Assembly (NCBI RefSeq): GCF_014805685.1
Contig: NC_060900.1
Coordinates: forward strand, 5,207,101-5,271,100
From: Silurus meridionalis
Lineage: Eukaryota; Chordata; Actinopteri; Siluriformes; Siluridae
Direction: 5' to 3'
Length of the DNA stretch: 64,000 nucleotides
The translations under genes and the position numbers were made by a program. Shown one piece after another: positions 17,169 to 28,711 of this stretch (position 1 is its first letter; each line of letters opens with the position of its first letter). The notes under the pieces were generated by a model. That model was not told where the DNA came from, did not search any database, and worked only from the letters and a program-made list of their open reading frames with translations.

Positions 17169-20100
17169 TCAGATGATTTTGACGACTGGGAAGTACTTGT
17201 GCGCAGAGAAGTCGAATTCAGGAAGGGCCTACGGAAAAGGAGGTAAGAGGAATACGATTAGGGTTCGATGTATTTGGAGTTAATTATTATTTATGGGGGA
17301 AATGAGGACACACTGAGGTTGCTCTACCTTGGTGTCTTTCTTGTGTCCTCCAGCTAAAAGCTTCATCACGACGATGTTGGGTTTGGCCACTTTGAGGATA
17401 CGATTGACCTGGACAAGCAGAACATTTGGATAATGGATGAATTCCGTAATAAATGGCACGATAACCATGAACTATTCAGTACTGTGGCTGTAGTTACACA
17501 TCTGTGTTATAATACTGCAAAATGTCCTTATCATATTCCCCTTAATCTCCTCATTCCATTGTTTTTAATGTGTGCGCATTTTCTCCTCCCCACCTCATGT
17601 CAGTTTGTTGATGTACATATTCTTTTCCCTCTTGTAGGAGTAGCTCCAAAAATGTAAACGGTAATGAGATGTCTGTTCTCGACTCAAATTCGCTACATAA
17701 ACTCCAATTGAAAGAGAACATTAGGAAGTAGGAATTTGAAATGTAGGAATTGACTGATTCGTTGGTTTTACCGATTAATACGCACAGATAATTGATTGTT
17801 TTAAATAACGACCGTCAGCAAAAACACAAACCGATACAGTACAAGAGCGGCCTCTAGAGGCGAATCACTGACACCATGTGCTGTTTATTTGTAGTGTCTT
17901 TTGTTTTATTTATTTTAGCATGTAATTGTTTTTATTTAAGGTGCTACATTTTGTTTCAGTTGAAATGCATGTCTTATTTTCCTCAATATTTATTAATATA
18001 ATAAATATATTCACATTTATTTCATGATTAAGTACTGTTAATTTAATTTGTTTTTTTATAATAAAGTTCAATACTATTGGATACTGTATAAAAAACACAT
18101 ACATTTTAAAAGTTTTGATTGATCAATTGGTGATCAGCAAGTACGATCCAACCTAGATACAGTTATCGGTAAAATCGTTTGACCTCTAGTCTATACTACA
18201 CTCACGTTGACTCGACCTCTCAGGCCTCTAAGACTCATTAAATGCACTTTACTAACAATAATTTAAACAACATGTCAACTTTTCAGCATCCTGACTCTTA
18301 GCCATACGAAAGCACATATCCTACAAAATCCAGATTTCGGTGGTCACTCACCTCAGCGTCCGGGCTGGTGACGTTTTCCAGGATGAGCTTGGCCTGTTGG
18401 AAATGCTTGCTAGCCGCCATATACAAGTCGGCCGAGCGAGGGGGAGGACTGTACTTTTTCAGGTCGGACATTTCCTGCACGCGAAACACGTTTGGAACGT
18501 TACGATACCTTTTAATCGGTCGTTAAAACGACTGCTCGGATAAAGAAGTCTCACCTTGAACTGGATGTAATGCACCGGAGGAGGCGTGACCACGCTGTTG
18601 AATGGTGCAAAACGATGCTCGTAGCGCACCTGCTCGCTGTCCAGTTCGAACTGAGGTTTCCGGACCTTTCCGTCCATGTCTAGGGCGATCATCGTCTAGA
18701 CGGAAATGATTACAATGATCATGGATGTTGCGATTCACTCTACAAAGACTGACCATGGTGGAACTTTCCAGAAACGAAAAAACAGTAATGGTTGATATTG
18801 TTCCATTGAATGTAAAAGTCTCTCGCCGTCATAGCGAAATATGGACCTGTATTGACAATCTTGACTACACTTTCACAGAATTCAGCCACAGCAGGAAATG
18901 ACTGCTTTCCCAGTCTACCACCACTTATTCTTTTGCTGATTTATTTCTTTTATTTCTGTGTGTGTCATACTTGAGCAATTCACCTTATACATCCCTGCAC
19001 ACATGTTCTGGTACGCTTGGCTCATGGTGATCTCCTTACCCAGGGGACGAGCTAAAAAAAAAAAAAAACGCAGCACATTAATCACATTTCTGTCTTATTA
19101 TTAGCAGAAGCACTAAAGAAAACGCTCATAAGTTCAACGTACATTCCCATATAAGATCTCTGACTATTCTACGTTTAGCATGTAGGTCATACACTGTCTC
19201 CTCCATCTGTTTTTGGCCATGTTCCTAATAAACATCATGTAGAGAAGGGTTACCTTTCTTCTTCTTCTTGCTCTTCTTGCTGCTACGTCCTTTCTGCTGC
19301 TGCTCCTCCAGGATGCGCTCCTCGGCCATCTGAGAACTGTCAGCTCGGCTCAGGGTGGACATCAGCCACGCGTACAGGAACTCCGACAGGTACCTGCATA
19401 CACGAGTGTTAGAGGGGGTAGATATCAGATATTAGAGAAAGAAAATAAATAAATAAGTAAAATACCTTAGTTATCAATTTAATATAAAGTATTTAATTAT
19501 AAATAAATTAATAAATTAATTAAATAATAATAATCCACATCTACTATACCGTAATTCATTTAATACACTGGAATCCTTTATTTTATTTAATAAAAAATAA
19601 GTTTTGTGTAACATTGATGGTTGTGTACTACTTTTTTTAAGCTGCTGATTTTTTAAAAGCCATTTATTATTAGTATTAGGAACAAAAAAGATCTAAAATC
19701 CGCTGCTAATTGGTAATAAATTGCTATATTTATTGGTATATATTTATATTTGTAGTGTTTAATTTAGAAATGGCTCAGTATCATTACATGGAAAAAGTCC
19801 AACATCCCCTACATATAATTAATTAATAGATATATTTATGTATATTTATAGAGTTTAACTTAGAACTGGCTCAGTATCAGGAATAAAAAAGTCCAACATC
19901 CCCTGTATACAAGCAGTAAATATACCATTCGAAAACATTCTTAGACCATGACTAGGTTTTCATACTGCAGTATCACAGAATCAAACAATCCACTACCGTT
20001 GTACACAACCTACCAGTAGATGTAGTAGTATTCGTGCATGCTGTAGAGCTCGAGCTCGAAGCCGCTGAGCAGGTAGTGGATCATGATCCGCAGGTTATGG

Positions 20101-20413
20101 TAAAGGACCCAGGTGCCCAGACAGGCCAGGTGCTGCCTCTGAGGCTCGAGCTTCATCAGGAGCCCGTGCAAAGCTGCATCCACCTTCTCAGCCTTTGTAC
20201 CGTACCAAAACAACTCAAGTGAAGCGAATATATAACAAATACAGCATACTTAAAAAAAAAAAATTAATAAATAACAGAAAAAAAAAAAACACACCTCATC
20301 CTGCAGGGTGGCAAATTCCTCCAAGATGTGTCCCAGCTTGTCTCTCTGGCGTGCTCTGTTGTGGCCATGAATCTGGATCAAACTGCAGAATGGCTGTGAG
20401 CAAAATTTACCAT

Positions 20414-20452
<39 letters not shown>

Positions 20453-20553
20453 TCATCCACCTATCAATGCACCTGTCTATCTGTCATTTTATCCATCCAT
20501 TAATCCAATACATCCATCCATCAATGCACCCATCAATGTACCGATCTGTCTGA

Positions 20554-20587
<34 letters not shown>

Positions 20588-23500
20588 CATCCATCATTAA
20601 GCATTTATTTTTAAATCCTGTTCAGGGATGTAATGAATAGCCTTGGCATACTGGTGTGTCATTGAGGTGTGTATAAACCCTGGATCATCAAATCAACAGG
20701 TTATAAAGTGTAACCAATCTGCCTGCATGTTATGGTTGGTGGAAGACAACCCAGAAGAAACCCGCAAAAGAGAATGTACAGGACTTTGGATTGGGAACCC
20801 TGAGAGGCGTCAGTGCTACCTTATATTACAGCCATCATGAATTTATTAAGATTATAATGCGTACTAGTGGAGATAGATGAGATTATATAGAGTATGAATA
20901 AACATACCCGAGAGCAGTGTGTGACGAAGGAGTCGATGTAGTCTTTGGCCTGGTGGTTATTGTACAGGCTGCACCTGGGAGTGTAAAACATTCGTTACTG
21001 CAAACTTAAAAAAAATGTTTTGTGACCAAAGATGGCTTTAATAACACACACGCGCTCACTTTGAGGACAGAACAGGGGGGCTGACGAAGTAGCGGAGAGC
21101 GTCTTTGATCATGTCTTGCATCAGATGGGTCCCGAACACCTTCTTGTTGTCAATCAGAAATGTAGTCTATCAGATACAATAACGATTACTAAATGATTTC
21201 TATATTATTAAAGAACATATTTCCTTCAAAGTGGATTGAGATTAAGAACGAGTGTCACTAGCATGAGATCTGCATGTCTACCTGTAATAAAGATCTGGAA
21301 AGTACACACGGGGACTGCTCGCTAAACTCGCAGAAGAAGTCCTGAGAGGAAAAAAACAAAAACACAAATAAATAATAATAAAAAAAAAACATTATCGGTT
21401 AAAAAAAATTCCATGTGCTTCTGAATCATTTTAGTACCAGGATGCTGTGCAGGTTGCTGGTGTTGATGACGTCACACACAGTCTTAATGCGTTCGATGAG
21501 TTTGGTGAAGTAGTTGACCATCTCTTCACGTTTGATGATCTTGGCGTAGCGGGGAAAAGTGGGCGGGAGCAGGCGCTGGTTGACCAATGGTTCGAAGCCC
21601 ATCATGATTGGGTGATCTGGGTGATAGCAAGAGAGAGAAAGTAAGAGAGAGGAACATACTACTTCAAGCGACTCAAATGCTGTGGATGCTGTTGCATGAG
21701 TAGGAGTTGGGTCAAATACCTCCTTTCGTGGTGTCATTCTGGGACTGAATGCCGTACTGAATGGTGGAGTGTATCGCAGGCAGGAGATCTGCTGCCTGAC
21801 TCATCAGCTTCTGGGCTTCGCTTACTGCACTTGTCTGAAATAGAAGCCTCATTAGTCCATCCAATCAATCTGTCTGATTCAGCTATCTATTCAAATCCAT
21901 TCAATTAATTTATCTATTCAATCCATCCAATCATCCATCCATTTAATTAATCCATCCATCCAATTATCAATCCATTCAATCATCCATCTATGCATTTAAT
22001 CATCCATCTATCCATCCATTATATCAATCATCCATGCAATTAATCCATCTAATCAATCATCCATCCATCCAATCAATCCATCATCCATCTATTTAATCAA
22101 TCAATTATCCATCCATCCATCCATCCATCCATCCAATACCAGCTCTTTTTATTTAAACCCCTATTGGGAGGGGATTCATTTTGCACTGGGAGGAGGTGAG
22201 ATGATAAATAATCATTCTTAATAGAACTATTTCTTGGATTTTTTTACATGATTTGCACCTACATACTTAAGAAAAACTGTAGTATAGATGATATATTAAT
22301 ATATGGTAAAGATTTTATGATGTCTCTGGAGTACCATGGTTTCAGGTTGTGTTTTTTGAGTTTAAAACCCAGAGCAATAAAACAGCATAAAAAACTTTGA
22401 GGTTTCAGGAAAACTCCATATAGGTCATGGTCATGTGACTTTCCATACGCTACAACCTGAGGTAAAAATAACTGTAAAAACCAACACAAATGATTTATTA
22501 TTATAAACAATACTGCTGTAAATACGTATGATCCATTTCTGACCTCTTTCTTGGTGAAGGAGATGAGAGCGGTCAGTAGGAGGCGAGTGAATTTGATCCT
22601 GCTGAACAAGGCCAGGCACTGCTGATGCTGCACAGAGACACATGTGTTCAGTAGATAACAGCGCCACTAGTACAAGTGTTTAATGTTTTATCAGATTGCC
22701 AGGCTTACATCAAGCTCCACCTCAGGGTCCCGCTGTTCGCCCTGTCGACTTCGCGTGCTCTGAGAAAACGAGAGGAAATGTGAGAAAGTTTATCACTAAT
22801 GCAAAAGGCTGCCTTTTGTCTCTGTTTGTCCTGTCATCCAGGCTTTATATCTCACCTTCACTTTCCTCTGAAGCTCGTCCTCAACATCCTTTAGCATTCC
22901 TGTGGTGAATAAACACAAAAGTAGTAGGTAATGTGTCCTAATATGTTTAGGGATAATGAAAATTAGGTCCTTCATGGTGCAGTTTCCAATATCCAGGGTG
23001 AATCTATGTATTATTAAGTGTACATGTACATGTATTATTATTATTAAGTGTCCAGTATTTGGCAAGGGAACAGAGGGTACATTGTCGTGAAAACGGAGCG
23101 GTAATATCGAATTTGGGACTACACTCAGATTTTGGTAGTCTACCCTTATCCAGAGCGACCTTCTTATACAACTGAGCAGCCGAGGGTTAAGGGTCTTCTT
23201 AAAGACCGATCAGTGACAGTTTGGTGGTGCTGGGATTTGAATTGACGCATTTCCGATCAACATTAAGAGCCTAAAATATTCAGGTGTTCCATAAGTTGTG
23301 CCCTACACAGGGGGTGTGAGATGGGGCATGAAGTTCCCTACAGCCATTGTCTAACATGCACTACGGATTACTGCAGGTGCACTACCGCTTTACTGACAGG
23401 GTGTGACTTATTCGAGGGGTAAGGTGTCGTATACCGGTTACTCGCAGATCCGTCACATTGTTGGCCATTTTGAAGCCATACGTCATGGCCTGGAAGTCCT

Positions 23501-24297
23501 CCTGCGATACATAAACATAGCTGTTAAAATTCAGACACCAAGTCATACGAACACTGTCCAGGAAGCAGAACGGGCGAATGACATCACCTCCTCAAACACG
23601 GCGGCCTTGTTCACTTTCTCACGAGCGATATCGCACACTTTGAGGATGCCGAGAGCAAAGGCTTTGAGGGCAGGATCCTGGATGAGCTCCGGGTTGTGGA
23701 CATAGAGACATGTGAAGACTGTCTGTGCCAGGGAGTGACCTTCCAGCCAAGTTATCTGTCAGAAAACAGAACGAAAGATAAGCTCTCAATATTTACATTT
23801 CAGCATGTACTGATATTTCTTATTATGTAAAATTCAATTTAATCCAACTAGAAATCCCACAATGTATTAAAATGATGACTTTTACAAACCAAGCAGCAAA
23901 AGCACGTGTCTACGATGCCAATGAGCTCCGGCAAAGTCAGGTCCTTCACTCTAATTGCCTCATCCTACCCACAGAGATACAATTCTATGTATAAGGAATG
24001 AAAGGACAACAAAACTGTGGTTGTATTTAAGAAAAGAATATCAATCCTGGACCTTCACAGCCTGCTCGAAGTTAAGGACTTTCCGGTTCACTTGGTTCCC
24101 GATCATGCCAGCGTCCATCTTCGGGTCCATCATCTCAATAGCAGACATCGCCTCGAAAAGCCCGAACCTGTAGGTACAAATTAAAGGCGATGGAGTGTTA
24201 CCTATTAAAACCATTAAATCTTAATGTTATTGGATGCTACTAAGAGGCATGTCTGATACTCACAATTTGTCATGAAGCAATTCGCCAAGTTTAAGCT
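17169..24297 (-). CDS. naa35: naa35 exon map (coding exons 2-22)
   Basis: In transcription order after exon 1 (27139-27019): 24297-24264, 24167-24053, 23964-23890, 23755-23588, 23501-23435, 22899-22856, 22759-22709, 22627-22544, 21834-21720, 21616-21438, 21341-21282, 21166-21060, 20974-20908, 20393-20295, 20192-20014, 19393-19254, 19051-18984, 18695-18555, 18474-18352, 17408-17328, 17228-17169. Every boundary has AG/GT on the minus strand and exon lengths match codon phases. The stop is the complement of 17169-17171. Total coding length with exon 1 is 2178 bases. The 2.7-kb intron 24298-27018 holds most of the repeats of the gene. Confidence 0.95.
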
Positions 24298-27139
24298 CTG
24301 AAAAAGTGGAGAAGGAAAAGCAATTCAGTTTAGTGTTAAGATTCATTACTGTTTAAGGACTTATAGGGGGGGATGAGTCACCATGAGTCACTGCAGAGAT
24401 CTTCTGGACCTTTATACTATAAAATAGAACTCTACAGAACAGGGCTGTATGGTACAGTGTAGTTCAGTCTGGCTGTATATTAGATTATCGTATAGGTGAC
24501 TACTGAAGTACAGAATTATAGAGCATTATTTAATATAGTACAGAGTTTTGCAAAACAGTGTTGTATAGTGTAGTAAAGGCTAGAGTTTACTGTCACATTA
24601 TCGTGGAGACAGAGCGGTAATATTAAATTCGGGACTACACTAAGCTTTTGGTAGTCTACCCTTATCCAGAGCGACCTTCTTATACAACTAAGCAGTCGAG
24701 GGTTAAGGGTCTTCTCAAAGACCGAGCAGTGACAGTTTGGTGTTGCTGGGATTTGAATAGATGCCCTTCCGATCAACATTAGGAGCCTAAAATATTCAGG
24801 TGTTCCATAAGTTGGAACAGGGGGTGTGGGATGGGGGACGAAGTATATATCACAGTATGCTAAGCATAGTATACCGCAATGTATTGTGAATAGTGTTAGA
24901 TCAGCAGTATTGTGTAGTGCTAAATAGAATAAGCATGATGTCGTATAGTCTAGTAAAATGTAGAATGATGCAGTTTAGCACAGTGAAGTACTGCATAGTA
25001 TAGTCTTAGTGGGCATTAATTAAATATTGAAAGTATTGTGTAGTACACAATAGTACCGAGTGGTACAGTGTAGATTTATCTTTAGTTTGTAATCTAGCAT
25101 ACCAGTGTAGATTTATTTATTGATAGAGACTCAAAGCACTTTTGTACAAGGACGTCTGTAGTATAGTGTGGTATAGTGCATTATAGGATAGGATAATAAA
25201 GCACATCATAGAATACTGTAATATAGCATAGTATAATGTGTCATATATAATAATGCATTATAGCAAAGGGTAGTGCAGTACAGCAGGCTAAACTACATTA
25301 TATCCTATACTACACTCTACTTCAGTTTTCTAAGCCATAATGTATTATATCGTAGCATAGGATACAGAGATATATATTATTATGGCTTAGAATACTGAAG
25401 TAGAGTGTAGTATAGGATATAATGTAGTTTAGCCTCGAATAATGTAATATAGTGTAGTACAGCATTTAATACTGTAGTATAGTGTGGTATAGCGCAGTAC
25501 CACATAGGGTAGTGTAGTATAATGTGTTATAAAGCATTATAGCATTGGATAGTGTATTACAGCAGAGAATACTGCAGTATAGTGTAGTATAGCAGAGAAT
25601 ACTGTAGAATAATGTGGTATAGGGATGTACAGCATAGTATAGTGTAATATGAGGTGTTATAATGCATTATAGCATAGAATAGTGCAGTACAACAGAATAC
25701 TGTGGCATAGTGTATTACAGCATAGAATACTGTGTTATAGTGTAGTATAGCAGAGAATACTGTAGAACAATGTGGTATAGGGAAGTACAGCATAGTATAG
25801 TGTAGTATGATGTGTTATGATGCATTATAGCATAGAATAGTGCAGTACAACAGAGAATACTGTAGAATACAGTGGTATAGGAAAGTACAGATACTCTTCT
25901 TCTTCTTCTTTCTCCGGCTGCTCCCGTTACGGGTCGCCACAGTGGATCATCTGTCTCCATACCCCCGTCCTCTACGTCTGCCTTATTGAAACCAACTACC
26001 TGCATGTCTTCCAAAAACCTCCTCTTAGGCCTTCCTATTTTTTCCTTCCTGGTGGCTCCATCCTCAGCATTCTCCTACTGAGACGCCCCATGTCCATCCT
26101 CTGCACATGTTCAAACCATCTCGCCTCCCTCACCTTGTCTCCAAAACGTCCTACATGCGCTGTCTCTCTAATAAACTCATTTCTAATCCTGTCCATCGTC
26201 GTCACTCCCAACGAAAACCTCAACATCTTCAGCTCTGCTACCTCCAGCTCCACCTCCTGTCTTTTAGAATACTGTAGCGTAGTGTAGAATTATGTATTAT
26301 AGCAAAGAAAACGGCAAATATATCAGTACTACAATACTGTAGTATAGTGCAGAAAAGCATAGAATCATGTAGTATAGTGTAGTAAATGGAAGCACAGCAC
26401 AGAATAGTGTAGAATAACATGGTATAATGGGATATAGTGCAGTGCAGCATAGAATAGTGTATTGAAGTATGTCGAAATGTGTATTATTTTATTGAATTGT
26501 TATTCATAATTATCTGTAGTAATTTAAAGAGCATTACTAAAGTGGTGATTCCGGTGATTACCATGTGCAAACAGTTTTTTTTTTTGGGACTGCTGTGTGT
26601 GCAAACAGCTCATTAAGATCATGCAACAAAAAAAAAAAGGAATGGCTTGATGGATGGATCCACTGGCCTGTTGTGGGAAAAGCAGGACACCTCTGTAAAA
26701 TGTGCACAGGACACAATCGTTACAACCCTCTACATGCTCTTACAAAAATACGCTTTCCATGATGTAATACATCTTCTATTTGCAGGTTTCTTCGTACTCA
26801 GTGTGGAAAAAAAAGAGCTATTCTGAGAGATCTCAGTGTCCCCGGGGAAGTCAGTCCTTTCATAGCTACTTCAGCTGCGTCCAAAATCAACACACTGCTT
26901 AAACTCGGGTATAGTCACGTTTCAAAATCTCAGACTGTACTTTTTTTTTTTACGTATTTACTCAACACCAACAAATACACAAACACAATCTGATAAACCC
27001 AAACACACACACACACACCTTTGCAAGACGCTTTGAAGTCTTGCGTGATGTCCACCCAGTCAGCATTGTTTCTCATCTTCTCCGGGATCCCGAGACCCCA
27101 GGCTCCTTCATCCTCCTCACACGACGACTTCATCACCAT
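17169..27139 (-). CDS. naa35: naa35, N-alpha-acetyltransferase 35, NatC auxiliary subunit (complete, 725 aa)
   Basis: Twenty-two coding exons join in frame to exactly 725 codons plus stop, the length of human NAA35. The start is [17 protein letters not shown], followed by WVDITQDF. Recognisable blocks are [127 protein letters not shown], a lysine-rich loop, [12 protein letters not shown], and the C-terminus [17 protein letters not shown]. The protein scaffolds NatC with the catalytic NAA30 and NAA38, acetylating cytosolic proteins that start Met plus a hydrophobic residue; NAA35 has no catalytic residues of its own. It is divergent to agtpbp1 and convergent to golm1. Confidence 0.97.
17750..18190 (-). 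mobile_element. Dispersed MITE-like element, copy B (inverted), naa35 intron
   Basis: The reverse complement of copies A and C: AAGAGCGGCCTCTAGAGGCGAATCACTG and GCAAGTACGATCCAACCTAG-type blocks are present in reversed order. It lies in the intron between the exons at 17408 and 18352. The centre (17890-18110) is AT-rich filler that differs from copy A. Confidence 0.65.
19720..19925. repeat. Short local direct duplication in a naa35 intron
   Basis: Two copies of about 85 bases share GTTTAA(T/C)TTAGAA(A/C)TGGCTCAGTATCA and AAAAGTCCAACATCCCCT. AT-rich, non-coding. The rest of the intron 19394-20013 shows nothing else. Confidence 0.7.
20412..20600. repeat. (AATC)n and (TCTG)n tetranucleotide arrays, naa35 intron
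   Basis: AATC units at about 20418-20452 and TCTG units at about 20552-20583, with degenerate CATCCATC words between them. 20600-20907 is otherwise featureless. Confidence 0.9.
21845..22140. repeat. Degenerate (ATCC)n/(AATC)n array, naa35 intron
   Basis: Nearly 300 bases of mixed CATCCATC and AATCAATC units between the exons at 21834 and 22544. The remainder of the intron to 22543 is unique AT-rich DNA. Confidence 0.9.
23090..23415 (+). mobile_element. SINE-like repeat, copy 1 (naa35 intron)
   Basis: Shares with 24590-24845 the blocks TTTTGGTAGTCTACCCTTAT, CCAGAGCGACCTTCTTATAC, GAGGGTTAAGGGTCTTCT, TGCTGGGATTTGAAT and CTAAAATATTCAGGTGTTCC. The run GAGCGACCTTCTTATACAACTGAGCAG, with GCTGGGATTTGAA (B-box-like complement), resembles the common fish tRNA-derived repeats. 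Confidence 0.7.
24590..24845 (+). mobile_element. SINE-like repeat, copy 2 (naa35 intron)
   Basis: The second, same-orientation copy of the element at 23090-23415, about 1.5 kb away and roughly 90 percent similar by eye over the shared blocks. Confidence 0.7.
25086..25160 (-). mobile_element. Fragment of a dispersed repeat also found at 59545-59745
   Basis: ACCAGTGTAGATTTATT, AGAGACT and AGCACTTTTGTAC are the reverse complement of the blocks near 59600-59660. Only about 75 bases remain. Confidence 0.65.
25285..25435. repeat. Near-perfect 57-bp inverted repeat (hairpin) with 37-base loop
   Basis: The left arm 25285-25341 begins AGGCTAAACTACATTATATC. The right arm 25379-25435 is its reverse complement with a single mismatch (TTTTC against GAATA in the arm). 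The surrounding minisatellite is degenerate, so such arm identity is unexpected. Confidence 0.9.
25888..26265 (-). mobile_element. 5'-truncated RTE-type LINE, 3' end fragment
   Basis: Read on the minus strand it encodes the end of a reverse-transcriptase protein: [20 protein letters not shown], then [14 protein letters not shown] and [18 protein letters not shown] 3' region with GATGATCCACTGTGGCGACC and a (GAA)n tail at 25895-25910 follows. These are hallmarks of RTE-clade elements in fish. It is inserted inside the minisatellite. The protein is incomplete and non-functional. Confidence 0.85.
26471..27018. other. naa35 intron 1 proximal part
   Basis: Unique sequence with poly-T (26575-26586), poly-A (26628-26638) and a (CA)n at 27003-27018 that merges with the splice donor of coding exon 1. 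No coding signature. Confidence 0.6.
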
Positions 27140-27657
27140 GGAGACAGCTGCATTACACAACAAACATAACTTCACATTAACCGACTGAGATGAGAGAGGG
27201 TATTGCATACATGAGAACGAAGCTACAGCAAGTGGATTCTGACACGGGACCACCGCTGTATGCATAAGTGCTTTTCATTCATTGACCCTACACTCGAACC
27301 CTAATTTCTAGGCAAGGTTTAGAATAGTGTACAGCAACAAGGGCTTTAAATAGCTCAGAACTGAAGCTGAAATCATCCAAATTTGGACACATCAGTGCAT
27401 GGTCCAACTGTCCTGGAAAGGAAATCTCACAACAAGACTGGCGAATGCCCTAGTGGGAAGAAAAAAAGAGATAGAAAAAGCATGAGTAACAGTGATGGGC
27501 ATGATTCATGGACACTGAATCATGGATCTTGAATCTAGGCACCTGCTGTACTGATCTTCTTGACATCATAAGGAGAAAGAAAGAAAAAAAGTGACCCAAC
27601 TCCAGTTTACTACTGAAGGTAAGCAAAGAAAGGAAATTAAAAACCTTATAGAAATCC

Positions 27658-27765
27658 ACATATGATCATGATAAGGATGATGATGATCATGATAAGGATG
27701 ATGATGATCATAATGAGGATGAAGACAAGGATGATGAAAATTATCATGATGCACTGAAGCTTCCA
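27658..27765. repeat. GATCATGATAAGGATGATGAT minisatellite
   Basis: About four imperfect units of 27-33 bases in the naa35 5' UTR intron. Frames across it are repeat-encoded His/Asp runs. Confidence 0.85.
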
Positions 27766-28048
27766 ATGCCATCATAGGATCCATATAAGATCATATCACA
27801 TCCGAATATAACATACATCAACACATCGCCGGAATAAAAGCTGAGCTCTAGAAACGGAACCATCTTTCACTTCTACCTCCGTGCAGCTGACATTCAGGAA
27901 CGTTAGCTCGTGCCCCAGTTAGCACCAGAGCTAACACCGCTTACAATCGGACCTCGTGAACTACAAGTCATGACCAAGAAAAAATATAACAAATAATGAG
28001 ATCTAATTATCCTTTTAGTATAATCAAACAGACAAATACCCGATATAC

Positions 28049-28135
28049 CTGCCTGATATATATTTGTTGCTCTTCTTCGCGACCACTCGTGAACGCTTCA
28101 CTCGCGGCGCATGAGAAAGCCGTCATTACCCTAAA
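28049..28135 (-). promoter_or_regulatory. naa35: Probable naa35 5' noncoding exon
   Basis: On the minus strand a CpG-containing segment ends in ATCAGGCAG|GTATATCG (donor at 28048). The first coding exon (27147-27019) starts at an acceptor only 8 bases before its ATG, so a noncoding first exon is required. This is the nearest GC-rich candidate, and it adjoins a ZNF143-like site. The 5' boundary is approximate. Confidence 0.55.
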
Positions 28136-28452
28136 TCCTGAGCATCCTGGGATTTGTAGTTATACGGAATCCAAAACATTACAAACATTCCTTCTTTTCG
28201 GCGCGTTCAAATACAAATTATTTACCTAAATATCTAGGTGGTTATAAATACTATTTGATGTACTCTCAAATACTGAATGTTTTTCTATGTTTATTTGTGT
28301 TAGCGCAAAAGAACTGAATAGACTACATCTCCCAGAGTCGGTCACTTTGTTTTATTGGTCGTAGCATGACACGGAAGTGGGTGGCTGTTCGTAGATCTTT
28401 AATGTATTATTTCGGTGTAAGTCTTGGTGTGGATGAGTTTTAGATCTGCGCG
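28136..28452. promoter_or_regulatory. Shared head-to-head promoter of naa35 and agtpbp1
   Basis: It lies between the probable naa35 noncoding exon and the agtpbp1 5' region. It carries two ZNF143/STAF-type motifs: ACTACAAATCCCAGGATGC on the minus strand (28142-28160) and ACTACATCTCCCAGAG on the plus strand (28322-28337), each facing a different gene. An inverted CCAAT box (ATTGG) is at 28354-28358. No TATA box is evident. ZNF143 sites are known to be enriched in bidirectional housekeeping promoters. Confidence 0.7.
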
Positions 28453-28489
28453 ATGAATGTCCGCCCTAGCTGGCAGGGCGATCTGTAAG
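28440..28489 (+). promoter_or_regulatory. agtpbp1: Candidate agtpbp1 5' noncoding exon with a short uORF
   Basis: An ATG at 28453 opens 11 codons (MNVRPSWQGDL) and stops at 28486-28488, immediately before a donor-like AAG|GTATTG. It lies just downstream of the promoter motifs. Exon status is inferred from position and donor only. Confidence 0.35.
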
Positions 28490-28666
28490 GTATTGCTAGT
28501 AAATAAATCGGTTGCGAGTCAGCGGGGTGAAGGAGCAGCGAGGAAGGAACTGTTTTTTTCTGCTCTGATGGAGCAGTTTTTAAACACGCTGCAGGTTGGA
28601 AATAATATTAGTCACTATTCCATTATGTGATCAGAATTGTGCAGAGTTTGACAGCTGGTGGTTTAG

Positions 28667-28669
<3 letters not shown>

Positions 28670-28710
<41 letters not shown>
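28670..28710. repeat. (GT)n microsatellite, agtpbp1 5' intron
   Basis: About 20 GT units. The interval 28490-30249 is otherwise AT-rich intronic DNA with no gene-like feature. Confidence 0.9.

Positions 28711-28711
<1 letters not shown>

Larger units (their letters stand above)
24846..26470. repeat. Degenerate minisatellite (TAGAATACTGTAGTATAGTG-like units), naa35 intron
   Basis: Some 1.2 kb of imperfect roughly 30-45 bp units built from AGAATACTG, TAGTGTAGTATA and TGTGTTATAATGCATTATAG words. It is interrupted by a LINE fragment at 25888-26265 and contains a long hairpin at 25285-25435. Minus-strand frames across it ([16 protein letters not shown]) only translate the repeat. Confidence 0.9.

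Noticed and set aside
26035..26253. Novel minus-strand protein gene in naa35
   Set aside because: It is the C-terminal end of an RTE reverse-transcriptase protein, 5'-truncated.
24846..26470. CRISPR-like array of spaced repeats
   Set aside because: Units are degenerate and contiguous with no constant repeat and unique spacers, and the DNA is vertebrate.
28561..28602. agtpbp1 start codon in ATGGAGCAGTTTTTAAACACG with donor CAG|GTTGGA
   Set aside because: Its phase does not fit exon 2; the small exon at 30281 does.
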